Below are positions 23,422 to 31,486 of a DNA stretch of 64,000 nucleotides, piece by piece (within the stretch, counting starts at the first letter, position 1; each line of letters opens with the position of its first letter). A program made the translations under genes and the position numbers. Origin of the DNA: Anaerosacchariphilus hominis (GTDB taxonomy: Bacteria; Bacillota; Clostridia; Lachnospirales; Lachnospiraceae); NCBI RefSeq assembly GCF_014290175.1, contig NZ_JACOOR010000007.1:165810-229809 (forward strand), read 5' to 3'. Below the pieces are notes generated by a model. The model saw nothing but the letters and a program-made list of their open reading frames with translations, had not been told where the DNA came from and did no database searches.

Positions 23422-23745
23422 AACACTCTGCTATTTCGATGTAAATACAACATCAGTATAGCAGAGTGTTTTATATATGATAAATAGAAAATGAGGTTTG
23501 TTCACAGAGAAACGAGAGCGTGACACGCTCCCGTAAAAGACAACCAGGACGGAAGTCACAGGGCGAGGACGGGAGTTTGAAGCTGCTCCGGGAGAGGCTT
23601 TAGAAGCCCTCGGCGTTTGAGAGCGAAATACACCCATCGCACAAACTTCGTTTATGCTCTGTGTATTTCGCCCTTGCAGGGGGCTTAGCTGCCGAAAGGC
23701 AGAGAGTTTGTAAACAGGCGCCGGAGCGCCTACTCACAAAGAAAG
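23422..23745 (+). other. Probable origin of transfer and integrase terminator of element 1
   Basis: It starts with a large hairpin (AACACTCTGCTA / TAGCAGAGTGTT, 23422-23470). Then follow several inverted repeats, including GCGAAATACAC (23623-23633) pairing with GTGTATTTCGC (23661-23671). The right arm runs into TTTCGCCCTTG, which resembles the MOBQ nic consensus (AAGTGCGCCCT). Its position directly upstream of the relaxase supports oriT. No gene is seen. Confidence 0.55.
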
Positions 23746-25176
23746 ATGGTGTTGCTTATAGCGAGAAATTCATTTATTCAGTTATCGAAGTTGCCAAACG
23801 TAAAGGGCAGGATTAACTATATCGCCAATCCTGCCAGACAGGAAAATCTCTATGCCGTGTATGAAACTACGGAGCGGAAATTCTGGTCAGAACTGGCAAA
23901 ATGTAATCAGGAAGAGTTCCGGAAGAGTGGAGCAGACGGCCAGTGTATTGAAGCCAGGGAATTGATTATTGCCTTGCCAGAGAGTTTTACGGAGTATTAT
24001 CCCCGCCGCTATGTATTAGCGTTATTTACAGACCATTTTAAAGAACGGTACGGGGTAGAGTGCATTGCAGCACTGCACCACAATAAGCGAAAGACCAACT
24101 ACCACATCCATCTGATTTTCTCGGAACGGAAGAAGCTGGAGAAGCCTATTATAAAGGTGGCTTCCAGAAACATGTTCTATGATGAACGAGGCGTCCATGT
24201 CAGGACGAAGAAAGAGATACTAGACGAGTATGGGGAGATAAGGCCGGGCTGCAGCGTCATAAAGAAGGGAGAGGTTTACGAAAAAAAGCTATTTGAAGCT
24301 AAGAACAGCTGGTTTAAAACGGCGGCTTTCCTGGATGAAGTGAAGCATTCTTACACAGAACTGATCAATCAGGAAGTGCCGGACGAGAAGCAGAAGCTGC
24401 AGGTATTCGAGCATGGCAGCTTGTATCTGCCTACTAAGAAAATTGGAAAGAACAATCCCAAGGCCGAGGAGATAGCAAAGGACAATGAAATGCGGAAGGA
24501 GTGGAATGCTACGGTGGATCAGGCATTGGTCAGCGGAGCGGCAGAGGAGCAGATCCGGGAGATAAAACGGGAGTGTATTTCGGAAGAGATAAAAGCGAGT
24601 ATCAATAGGAGAGGAAAAAGGCCAGAGCTGTTTTGGCTGTATCTTTTCGAGGCAGTTTCCAAGCTGAAAGAGCTGATTGAGAAGGTAAGGGAAAGAGTAG
24701 CGGAGGCGAAAGAAGAAAGACTGGAGTTTCCGGTAAGAAGCCCGCTTGCAGCCAAATATCAACAGCTTAAAAAAATAAAGGATGAATTAGATAGTTGTAA
24801 TGGTATTATTTTAAAGAATGAGCGGGAAATCAAAAAAGCTGAAGAAAACCTATCTCATTTAACGGGAGTGTTTCATAGAAAAGAAAGAGGTACGGTGCAA
24901 AGGTGGAAAGATGCATTGGAACGAGAAAGTATCAGCATGAAACAGAGACTTTCAAGGATAGTTCAAGAGTATGGCTATGAAACAGTCCAGGAGTTTATGC
25001 AAGAATACCAGAAAGCTCGGAATGAATACAAAGCGTATAGGGATGCAGTAGAAGAATGGAAGGAGAGGACAGAAGCGAAAGGGTTTATGGATATGCAGAT
25101 CCGGGAAGCAAAGAAAAGGACGGAGGCCAAGGAAGAATACAGAGGTTATCATAGCAGTAGCAGAGGAGCCAGATAG
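23746..25176 (+). CDS. MobA/MobL-family relaxase of element 1
   Basis: 476 residues. The N-terminal relaxase domain shows the histidine triad region HHNKRKTNYHIHLIFSER near residue 105, which binds the metal needed to nick oriT. The C-terminal half is Lys/Glu-rich and predicted coiled coil, ending in RGYHSSSRGAR. Residues about 259-340 and the end match the remnant in element 3 almost exactly, while the stretch between differs. Start at 23746 is approximate; the ribosome-binding site is weak (ACAAAGAAAG). Required for mobilisation in trans by a conjugative helper. Confidence 0.85.
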   Translation: MVLLIARNSFIQLSKLPNVKGRINYIANPARQENLYAVYETTERKFWSELAKCNQEEFRKSGADGQCIEARELIIALPESFTEYYPRRYVLALFTDHFKERYGVECIAALHHNKRKTNYHIHLIFSERKKLEKPIIKVASRNMFYDERGVHVRTKKEILDEYGEIRPGCSVIKKGEVYEKKLFEAKNSWFKTAAFLDEVKHSYTELINQEVPDEKQKLQVFEHGSLYLPTKKIGKNNPKAEEIAKDNEMRKEWNATVDQALVSGAAEEQIREIKRECISEEIKASINRRGKRPELFWLYLFEAVSKLKELIEKVRERVAEAKEERLEFPVRSPLAAKYQQLKKIKDELDSCNGIILKNEREIKKAEENLSHLTGVFHRKERGTVQRWKDALERESISMKQRLSRIVQEYGYETVQEFMQEYQKARNEYKAYRDAVEEWKERTEAKGFMDMQIREAKKRTEAKEEYRGYHSSSRGAR

Positions 25177-25210
25177 TGAAGAATCCCTCAGGAGAGTGTC
25201 CTGGGGGATT

Positions 25211-25459
25211 TCATTCTGTTTGGGAATCCAGTAAAACGGAATAATCAACTTCGAAGATTTTAGCAAAATAGGTTAATTCAATATCCGTGACAAACCGTTT
25301 CCGGGCTTCAATTCTCTGGATAGCATTCTTGTCCAAATCTAAGCCAAGAAGCTGCAAAGCGTCAGCCAGTTCTCGTTGAGACCAGCCTTTTTCTATACGA
25401 AGATTACGGATAGCAATACCAGAGAGGTTATTCATGTTGTCGATTTTGTTCTTATACAT
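25211..25459 (-). CDS. Small XRE regulator (copy 1)
   Basis: 82 residues, mostly one helix-turn-helix domain (IRNLRIEKGWSQRELADALQ). AAGGTGAG precedes the ATG at 25459. It is divergent from the small ORF at 25579, with two TGACA-N9-TGTCA palindromes between them, so it probably represses both. An almost identical gene lies at 38515 in element 3. Confidence 0.8.
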   Translation of the reverse strand: MYKNKIDNMNNLSGIAIRNLRIEKGWSQRELADALQLLGLDLDKNAIQRIEARKRFVTDIELTYFAKIFEVDYSVLLDSQTE

Positions 25460-25470
25460 AGCTCACCTTT

Positions 25471-25548
25471 TGACAATTACTAAATGTCATTTACTTTTCT
25501 TATAGTGTATGATAGGATTGCTATACAAATGACATTTACTAAGTGTCA
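25471..25548. promoter_or_regulatory. Paired operators TGACA-N9-TGTCA (copy 1)
   Basis: Palindromes at 25471-25489 and 25530-25548 share the core TTACTAA and flank the divergent promoters of the XRE gene and the 68-residue ORF. The region recurs at 38775-38852, where the second palindrome has decayed to TGCCA. Confidence 0.65.
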
Positions 25549-25578
25549 AAGATAAGTTTAAGCGAGGTAAATATAGAA

Positions 25579-25785
25579 ATGGATAGTGAATTAAAACTGA
25601 CAACAGAGGTCTATCTGCTTTGGCAGACCCTTGATTCTTTACCGGAAAATGAGCAGCGATTCATTCGATTGATTATTGGATATGGTGCTAGTGGCCTGAT
25701 TTCAGATGATGATTATAGTTTTCTGTTACAATACCTGATGGCGAAGGATAAGAAAATATATGAGCTTCAAAAACTAAAAGAATAG
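25579..25785 (+). CDS. Small conserved element protein (copy 1)
   Basis: 68 residues of unknown function (LLWQTLDSLPENEQRFIRLI, then DDDYSFLLQYLMAKDK). Acidic and helical with no membrane segment. The ATG at 25579 is preferred because the paralogue at 36184 starts at the same residue, although a GTG at 25543 is in frame. Copies occur in all three tuf elements (25579, 36184, 38883), always as the last backbone gene before the variable cargo. Possibly a plasmid-maintenance or transcription factor; not recognised. Confidence 0.65.
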   Translation: MDSELKLTTEVYLLWQTLDSLPENEQRFIRLIIGYGASGLISDDDYSFLLQYLMAKDKKIYELQKLKE

Positions 25786-25825
25786 AATATTTGTTCTAAA
25801 AATCTTTCTGTTTCGTGAGATTATC

Positions 25826-25854
25826 TTGATGATATGTGCTAAAAATGTTATACT
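25826..25854 (+). promoter_or_regulatory. Promoter of the defence island
   Basis: TTGATG (25826-25831) and TATACT (25849-25854), 17 bp apart, 43 bp upstream of the small controller gene. Confidence 0.65.
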
Positions 25855-25897
25855 GATTCCAACCGATAACAAAAGAGAAAATGTTAGGAGAGATACT

Positions 25898-26107
25898 ATG
25901 TCGGTATGTTATGATAAATTATGGAAAATTCTAATAGATAGGAAAATGAATAGAACTGAATTAAAAGATATGGCAGGAATTAGTTTTAATGTTCTGGCAA
26001 AGATGGGAAAAGGAGAAGCAGTTTCTCTTGAAAGTTTACACAAGATATGCAAGTCGTTGAATTGTGACATAGGAGATGTAATGGAATTTGCAAATGATGA
26101 ACGGTAA
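25898..26107 (+). CDS. Cro/C1-type controller protein of the restriction-modification locus
   Basis: A 69-residue helix-turn-helix protein (LKDMAGISFNVLAKMGKGEA, then LHKICKSLNCDIGDVMEF). It starts at ATG 25898 behind TTAGGAGAG. It lies 39 bp before the methyltransferase. Small Cro-like regulators in this position commonly time methyltransferase and nuclease expression (C proteins), which is the likely role here. It could also be a more general transcription factor. Confidence 0.75.
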   Translation: MSVCYDKLWKILIDRKMNRTELKDMAGISFNVLAKMGKGEAVSLESLHKICKSLNCDIGDVMEFANDER

Positions 26108-26146
26108 GTGAATATGCTTAAAAAATAGTTTGAAGGAGGATATGTT

Positions 26147-27133
26147 GTGCAAAGACCATTAACATGTGTAGAAATATGTGCAGGAGCAGGAGGTCAGGCT
26201 TTAGGTCTTGCGATGGCTGGATTTGTCCATGTTGCACTTGTTGAATATGAAGCAGATTATTGTAATACATTGAAAATGAATCGGCCGGAATGGAATGTAA
26301 TATGTGGGGATGTCCGTGAATTTAATGGAAGGCCATATCGGGGAGTAGATTTGTTAGCTGGAGGAGTTCCATGCCCGCCCTTTTCTATTGCAGGAAAGCA
26401 ATTAGGAAAAGATGATGAAAGAGATTTGTTTCCGGAAGCAATACGGTTAATTAGAGAAATGAGACCAAGAGCTGTTATGTTGGAAAATGTGAGGGGATTT
26501 TTAGATAAAAGTTTTGCAGATTATAGGAAATACATATTAAAATCAATCGAAAACCTTGGATATGATGCGCAAATTAAATTGTTAAATGCATCGGATTTTG
26601 GAGTTCCACAGTTGAGGCCGAGAGTTGTGATAGTTGCAATTCGAAAAGATGAAAATATTTCATTTTCGTATCCAGAGGCGAATCCAGGCGGAGCGCCTAC
26701 TGTTGGAGAGGTATTATATGATTTAATGGCGGAAAATAGATGGGAAGGAGCAAAAACTTGGGCTCAGAATGCCAATAAAATTGCGCCAACATTAGTTGGT
26801 GGCTCCAAAAAACATGGAGGACCGGATTTAGGACCGGTTAGAGCAAGAAATGCATGGGCCGAATTAGGTGTGGATGGAAAAGGTGTTGCAAATGAGGCAC
26901 CTGAGATGAACTTTGAAGGTATGCCGCGTTTGACAAGCAGAATGTTGGCTAGAATACAAGGTTTTCCGGATACGTGGACTTTTGGAAAAAAGAAAACAGC
27001 AGCATGTCGAATGATAGGAAATGCCTTTCCGCCACCAGTAGCGCAGGCAGTGGGAGAAAAGATAAAGGAGTGTTTAGAATATGAATGCATTAATAGCGAA
27101 TGCGAGATTTCATTTTCACGAGCGGTTGTTTGA
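26147..27133 (+). CDS. DNA (cytosine-5)-methyltransferase of an NgoMIV-like system
   Basis: 328 residues with C5-methyltransferase motifs in order: I (EICAGAGGQALGLAMAGF), IV (GGVPCPPFS, catalytic Cys), VI (MLENVRGF), VIII (QLRPRVVIVAI), IX (RMLARIQGFP) and X (GNAFPPPVAQAVG). It starts at GTG 26147 after AAGGAGGA. Its 3' end overlaps the endonuclease gene by 53 bp. Because the partner enzyme resembles NgoMIV, methylation within GCCGGC is the expected specificity (inference). It protects host DNA from the cognate nuclease. Confidence 0.92.
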   Translation: MQRPLTCVEICAGAGGQALGLAMAGFVHVALVEYEADYCNTLKMNRPEWNVICGDVREFNGRPYRGVDLLAGGVPCPPFSIAGKQLGKDDERDLFPEAIRLIREMRPRAVMLENVRGFLDKSFADYRKYILKSIENLGYDAQIKLLNASDFGVPQLRPRVVIVAIRKDENISFSYPEANPGGAPTVGEVLYDLMAENRWEGAKTWAQNANKIAPTLVGGSKKHGGPDLGPVRARNAWAELGVDGKGVANEAPEMNFEGMPRLTSRMLARIQGFPDTWTFGKKKTAACRMIGNAFPPPVAQAVGEKIKECLEYECINSECEISFSRAVV

Positions 27134-27956
27134 AACAAATACATTAACTTTAACAAATGCAGGAGTAGTATCAAATGCAGATACCAGTAGCAGAGGATCA
27201 AAAGCGATAGCCAAAAAAATTGTAGAAATTTTAGTAGATGAGCATCATCACACAGCGAATATTGTTGATAAAATTTCTGGTCAGACACTTGGAAAACAGT
27301 TTGAATTGCTAACAATGGAGTTTTTGCAAGAAACGTTTCCGTATCTGCAAAATCTTCGACCAGGCCAGTGGTCTATATTACAGCTCGGAAATAACAACAG
27401 ACTTAAAACAAGTGACTTTGAACAGTATGAACATTTAGCTTATTTGAGTGCATTAACAGCGGAAAATGCACAGTTAGCTGCGGCACTTGGAAATGATTAT
27501 CTTGTTGCACCGGATGTAGTAATATATCGTAATCTTTGTGATGATGAGGAAATTAATAAGGAGCAGTGCATAGTAGACGATAATACAGGAAAAATGGCAG
27601 ATATTAGAAAAGCAAATGGTGGAAAACCATTACTTCATGCCAGTGTATCGGCAAAGTTTACTATGAGAAGCGATAGGGCTCAGAATAGCCGTACAGAAGC
27701 ATTAAATTTAATTCGTAATAGAAAAGGACATCTGCCACATATTGTTGTGGTAACAGCGGAACCTATGCCGAACAGATTGGCATCATTGGCACTTGGAACA
27801 GGTGATATTGACTGCGTGTATCACTTTGCGCTTTATGAATTGATTCGTGCGGTGAAAGAAGTAGGTTCGGAAGATGCTATTGAAACTCTGGAGACATTAG
27901 TACAAGGAAAAAGGCTGAAAGATATATCAGACTTACCTTTAGATTTGGCAGTTTAG
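27081..27956 (+). CDS. NgoMIV-type type II restriction endonuclease
   Basis: 291 residues resembling R.NgoMIV along the whole length from memory of the family (GVVSNAD near residue 28, RPGQWSI, ALGNDYLVAPDVV, and the ending GKRLKDISDLPLDLAV). The active site fits the NgoMIV pattern: Asp in APDVVI, Lys in SAKFTMRSD and Glu 14 residues later in RTEALNL. NgoMIV cuts G^CCGGC as a tetramer. AAGGAG lies 10 bases before ATG 27081. The gene is intact, so the element should be an active restriction system. Confidence 0.88.
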   Translation: MNALIANARFHFHERLFETNTLTLTNAGVVSNADTSSRGSKAIAKKIVEILVDEHHHTANIVDKISGQTLGKQFELLTMEFLQETFPYLQNLRPGQWSILQLGNNNRLKTSDFEQYEHLAYLSALTAENAQLAAALGNDYLVAPDVVIYRNLCDDEEINKEQCIVDDNTGKMADIRKANGGKPLLHASVSAKFTMRSDRAQNSRTEALNLIRNRKGHLPHIVVVTAEPMPNRLASLALGTGDIDCVYHFALYELIRAVKEVGSEDAIETLETLVQGKRLKDISDLPLDLAV

Positions 27957-27978
27957 AGGAAATAGGATAGAATTGCAA

Positions 27979-29067
27979 ATGAAAAGTGTTTTTGTAATAT
28001 TAGGAAACGGATTTACGATAGATTTTTTGCATAAATATAATGATTTCTTAAAGAATAAAGGAAAAAAGGATATACATATAGATGTTCAAAATTTGTTTCG
28101 ATATGGAGAAGTAATTGGAACGCCATGGGATTCAAGACCAAGTTTTTTATCTTATAAGGTATGTCCTGCGTTATGGACTTTAGGTGCGCGCCCACATAGT
28201 AGCGTGGAGGAAAGTAATGCGCTAATAGAAGAAATCATTTCTTGTGCAAATATGTTTTTTGACTTTATTAATGATCCAGATCAAAAAGCAAAAAGATTGA
28301 GTATGATAAATTCAAATGATGATAGAATATACTTGCGTGCTTATTGTGAATTAATAGTTTATTTAAGACAATTATTTTCGTGGTATGATTCATTGATAGA
28401 TAATACTTTGCTTCAAGAATTTGCCTTAACATATACAGATTGGGGCTGGCTTTCATTTTTGAGAGAGTTAGATTTAAAAGAATATAAGAAAATTATTTTT
28501 GTATCATATAATTATGATGTGTGGCTAGAAAGAATATTAGAAGTGCTGGGAATGAAATATGGAGTATATGGTTTTACAAATAACAATGATACGGTTATAG
28601 AAATAATAAAACCGCATGGTTCTATCAGTTTTGTACCTAAAAATCATAATGATATGTATGATATAAATTATAATATAGATGTAGATGGATTGAAGATAGA
28701 CGAATTAACGTTGCAATATGATTCTCTAACAAAATATTCAACAGGAGCAATTATTCCGCCAGCGGGAGATTCTGCAAGATTAAAAATCACTTCATCTTGG
28801 GCAGATACTATTCGCAAGGAAGCAATAAAAAAGGCAAAAGAATTATCAAATGAAAATGAGAGCATGGTGATAATGTGTGGAATTTCATATTGGCATGTTG
28901 ATAGAAGAGAAATTGATGAATTATTGATTAACCTTAATTCGGATACAGAATTTACATTTATTAATCCTGTTCCACCGAGAGATTTAAACGCTGTATTAAG
29001 TAGTATTTTTAAAAATTATGTATTGCAGACATCATCAGACAATATAGGAGGAATTATAAATGGCTAA
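27979..29067 (+). CDS. SIR2-like domain protein
   Basis: 362 residues. Nucleotide-fold features of SIR2-like proteins are visible: GNGFTIDF near the N-terminus, SYNYDVWLERIL (the TTNYD-type motif) around residue 175 and KPHGSISF (the LHG-type motif) around 214. SIR2-like domains in defence systems are often NADases that deplete NAD during infection; that activity is inferred here. The ATG at 27979 follows AGGATAG. It overlaps the DUF262 gene by 8 bp, indicating translational coupling. Very AT-rich. Confidence 0.75.
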   Translation: MKSVFVILGNGFTIDFLHKYNDFLKNKGKKDIHIDVQNLFRYGEVIGTPWDSRPSFLSYKVCPALWTLGARPHSSVEESNALIEEIISCANMFFDFINDPDQKAKRLSMINSNDDRIYLRAYCELIVYLRQLFSWYDSLIDNTLLQEFALTYTDWGWLSFLRELDLKEYKKIIFVSYNYDVWLERILEVLGMKYGVYGFTNNNDTVIEIIKPHGSISFVPKNHNDMYDINYNIDVDGLKIDELTLQYDSLTKYSTGAIIPPAGDSARLKITSSWADTIRKEAIKKAKELSNENESMVIMCGISYWHVDRREIDELLINLNSDTEFTFINPVPPRDLNAVLSSIFKNYVLQTSSDNIGGIING

Positions 29068-30145
29068 ATTCTTTGAAAGAAATTCGACGAAGCTTACAAT
29101 ATCGGAGTTTTATGATAACTATACATTGAAAAAATATAATTTTGATGCAAGTTATCAACGTAAAAGTAATGTGTGGGTTGAAGATAAAAAATCTTTTTTA
29201 ATAGATTCTATAATGAAGAATTATCCTGTTCCAGCTATATTTATGCGGCCAATTGTGGATGAAAATGGAAAAACAAAATATGATATAGTAGATGGAAAGC
29301 AAAGACTTCAAGCAATCATTAGTTTTATAGAGGGAAAAATACCATTGACAACATATTTTGCTGAGGATGGTTTCTTGGACGAAGATAATCGACATCTAGC
29401 AGAAAATATTGCTGGAAAAAGTTTTGAAGATATAAAAAATGAAAAAATAAACGGAGATTATATCAAACAATTTTGGACATATGCATTGCAAATTGAGTAT
29501 CTGTATGAGAATGATTTAGAATTGGTTTCATCTGTATTTGATCGTTTAAATAGGAATGGAGAACCCCTTAATCCCCAAGAACTAAGGAATGCAAAGTATT
29601 CAACGACACCGTTATTGAAATTAGTAAAAAAATTATCTGAAATGTCTTTTCTGAAGGATAAATTTGAACGATTAAAAATAGAGCGTATGGAAGACGAAGA
29701 ATTTATTTCTGAATTGTTATTTTTGGTTTTAAATAAAAAACCGTTAGATTCAACACCAAGTACACTTGATGCACAGTATGAAAAATATAAAGATAATAAA
29801 ACTGTACTTGCTGAAGGAGAAAAAGAATTTAATAAGATCATAGAATTTATGGAAGAGTTACAATTGGATTATGAAAATAATAAGAGGCTGTGTTGGACAA
29901 CACATTTATATACATTATTTTCATTGGGGTGGTATTGTATAAATAACGGGGTAGAGGTTGGAAAGATAAAGACTCCGGTAAAAGAATTTTATTGTGAGTA
30001 TTTTTCAAAAAGTACAAAATACAATGGCCATTTAAAAGAATATAAAGATGCAGCTTCAAGTAGAACACGTTCTGCAAGTCAGAAAAATAATAGAATGAAT
30101 GCATTGCTTAAATATTGTAAAGTTGAAGTTAAGAAGTCGGTATAG
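29060..30145 (+). CDS. DUF262 domain protein
   Basis: 361 residues with the DUF262 (GmrSD N-terminal, ParB-like) hallmarks: YQRKSNVWVED near residue 32 and VDGKQRLQAI near residue 75, with FDRLNRNGEPLNPQELRNA further on. In GmrSD this domain couples NTP hydrolysis to DNA cleavage. Here the C-terminal DUF1524 (HNH) domain is absent, and a helical region ends the protein. AGGAGGAATT precedes ATG 29060. It is the last gene of the island and coupled to the SIR2-like gene, so the two probably act as one defence system. Confidence 0.8.
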   Translation: MAKFFERNSTKLTISEFYDNYTLKKYNFDASYQRKSNVWVEDKKSFLIDSIMKNYPVPAIFMRPIVDENGKTKYDIVDGKQRLQAIISFIEGKIPLTTYFAEDGFLDEDNRHLAENIAGKSFEDIKNEKINGDYIKQFWTYALQIEYLYENDLELVSSVFDRLNRNGEPLNPQELRNAKYSTTPLLKLVKKLSEMSFLKDKFERLKIERMEDEEFISELLFLVLNKKPLDSTPSTLDAQYEKYKDNKTVLAEGEKEFNKIIEFMEELQLDYENNKRLCWTTHLYTLFSLGWYCINNGVEVGKIKTPVKEFYCEYFSKSTKYNGHLKEYKDAASSRTRSASQKNNRMNALLKYCKVEVKKSV

Positions 30146-30150
30146 TTGTT

Positions 30151-30168
30151 GGTTCTAATATGGTTCTA
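30151..30168 (+). promoter_or_regulatory. Probable integrase arm sites, right end of element 1
   Basis: GGTTCTA-ATAT-GGTTCTA, matching the left-end pair at 21409 in sequence and spacing, 103 bp before the right attachment copy. Confidence 0.6.
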
Positions 30169-30270
30169 AAAATTTTAAAAACCACAAATATTACACGAAA
30201 ACCTGAATAATACGAACCAACAAAGCAAGTAAAATCAATCCCAAACAAATAGATTCCTTCTCAAAAGCAC

Positions 30271-30326
30271 CGTGAGGGTGGCCGTACAGTAGGATCTGGA
30301 CGTGTTGCTTCTATCATCGAGTAATC
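30271..30326 (+). repeat. Attachment site copy 2
   Basis: Second copy of the tuf 3' end; it would encode ..GRVASIIE (Thr to Ser change). It is the junction between elements 1 and 2. Confidence 0.92.
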
Positions 30327-30360
30327 TCTAATTGTAGAGCCAAATAAAGAGTGAATCTTT

Positions 30361-30397
30361 CCACAACCCTTGAGAAATCAAGGGTTGTGTTTTTTTA
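30361..30397 (+). terminator. Bidirectional-type terminator at the left end of element 2
   Basis: CACAACCCTTGA pairs with TCAAGGGTTGTG followed by TTTTTTT. It lies downstream of attachment copy 2 and could terminate tuf transcription when element 2 alone is integrated. Confidence 0.85.
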
Positions 30398-30465
30398 TAC
30401 ATCAAAAAGGAATAACGAACAAATGAAAAAGCCACCTACCCCAATTTGATGGTAAATGGCTTAGT

Positions 30466-30483
30466 GGCTCTAAAATGGCTCTA
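30466..30483 (+). promoter_or_regulatory. Probable integrase arm sites, left end of element 2
   Basis: GGCTCTA-AAAT-GGCTCTA; the second heptamer overlaps the stop codon of the repressor gene. It matches the right-end pair at 36872-36889. Confidence 0.6.
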
Positions 30484-31110
30484 ATTTTTTTTGCTATCGC
30501 TCTTTTTTTCTTGAAATTGCTTCTCCAAATACTCGTTTCGCAGCTTCAATCTGGTGACGGTATCCAGCTCCTGATAGGTTTTCCTGGTTACCGGGAATGG
30601 AGAGTAGTCGGAGACTTTCTGCTTTTTCCAGATGTCAAACATTTCCTTGGGCGTGAAGTAGGATTCATAACTTTCACGGCTCTCGTTTAAGGAAGCAAGA
30701 AATTGGCACATATCAGCATTATATGGGTAGTCTTTCTCATTCCCGTAAAACTTGATACTTGCATACCAGCGGTTTCCCTCGGTTTCTCGGTCATTAAAGA
30801 GTTTATCGTTGATTTCTAATTCATATCGAAGTTCCCGTACCTCATTCATTTCCAGAAGAAAATTGACAATATCCCCCATAGAGGCCAGAGAAATCTCATT
30901 ATCTGAAATACCAAAGAGCCAATCCAGAGATACATGGTACTGCTTGGCGATAGCATAGAGTACCTCATTGGAGGGAGATACTGTACCATTTTCATAACTG
31001 GACAGGGTTGACTGCTTAATTCCCAGATTCTTGCAGAAGTCATTCTGGTTTAAATGCAGACGTTTACGGAGCTGTTTAATTCTCTCGGCTATCTGAATTG
31101 TATTTTCCAT
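30481..31110 (-). CDS. XRE-family repressor of element 2
   Basis: 209 residues. Residues 6-65 are a helix-turn-helix (KQLRKRLHLNQNDFCKNLGI, then STLSSYENGTVSPSNEVL) and the C-terminal 140 residues are a sensing or dimerisation region of unknown fold. It is divergent from xis. AGGTGTCC lies upstream of the ATG at 31110. Same position and presumed role as the element 1 repressor, but different in sequence, in keeping with separate immunity groups. Confidence 0.8.
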   Translation of the reverse strand: MENTIQIAERIKQLRKRLHLNQNDFCKNLGIKQSTLSSYENGTVSPSNEVLYAIAKQYHVSLDWLFGISDNEISLASMGDIVNFLLEMNEVRELRYELEINDKLFNDRETEGNRWYASIKFYGNEKDYPYNADMCQFLASLNESRESYESYFTPKEMFDIWKKQKVSDYSPFPVTRKTYQELDTVTRLKLRNEYLEKQFQEKKSDSKKN

Positions 31111-31139
31111 ACGGACACCTCTTTCAAACTGGATTTCTT

Positions 31140-31260
31140 ATAGTATAGCATTTTCAATAAATATTGACAATAACAATAAATATAAAAAATATAAATATTT
31201 ATTATTGACATAAATGATATGCAATGATAAAATATCATTGACACTAATAAATAACAAAAA
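31140..31260. promoter_or_regulatory. Divergent control region of element 2
   Basis: TTGACA (31205-31210) and TAAAAT (31228-31233), 17 bp apart, face xis. AT-rich repeats TCAATAAATATTGA, TTATTATTGACA and ATCATTGACA around 31156-31243 are likely repressor sites. Confidence 0.55.
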
Positions 31261-31284
31261 CAATGATAAGAAAGGGGAGATTGA

Positions 31285-31473
31285 ATGAAAGAAAATTATT
31301 TACTGACTGCCGGGGATGTGGCAGAAGTATTGGGGATTTCCAAAGGCCATGCGTATAAGCTCATAAGAGAGTTGAACGAGGAATTGAAGGCCAGTGGTTA
31401 CCTGATTGTTGCCGGGAAGATTCCCAGGGCATTTTTTGAAACGAAATTTTACGGTTATAGTCAGACAGCATGA
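31285..31473 (+). CDS. Excisionase-like helix-turn-helix protein of element 2
   Basis: 62 residues (LTAGDVAEVLGISKGHAYKL, then VAGKIPRAFFETKFYG), clearly homologous to the element 1 protein at 22125. GAAAGGGGAG precedes the ATG. It lies 13 bp before the integrase. Predicted to direct the integrase toward excision. Confidence 0.82.
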   Translation: MKENYLLTAGDVAEVLGISKGHAYKLIRELNEELKASGYLIVAGKIPRAFFETKFYGYSQTA

Positions 31474-31486
31474 AAGGGGGAATACG

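Larger units (their letters stand above)
21325..30326 (+). mobile_element. Element 1: integrative mobilizable element at tuf, carrying a defence island
   Basis: About 9.0 kb bounded by tuf-end repeats at 21269 and 30271. Order: repressor (-), xis, tyrosine integrase, oriT-like region, MobA/L relaxase, small XRE (-), small conserved ORF, then cargo (controller, methyltransferase, endonuclease, SIR2-like, DUF262). It lacks type IV secretion genes, so it would depend on a helper for transfer. Paired GGTTCTA-N4-GGTTCTA sites lie at 21409 and 30151. Cargo base composition is clearly more AT-rich than the host genes. Confidence 0.85.

Noticed and set aside
23418..23745. A hidden gene in the GC-rich region before the element 1 relaxase
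   Set aside because: No frame with a start and plausible composition; the dense inverted repeats fit an origin of transfer better.
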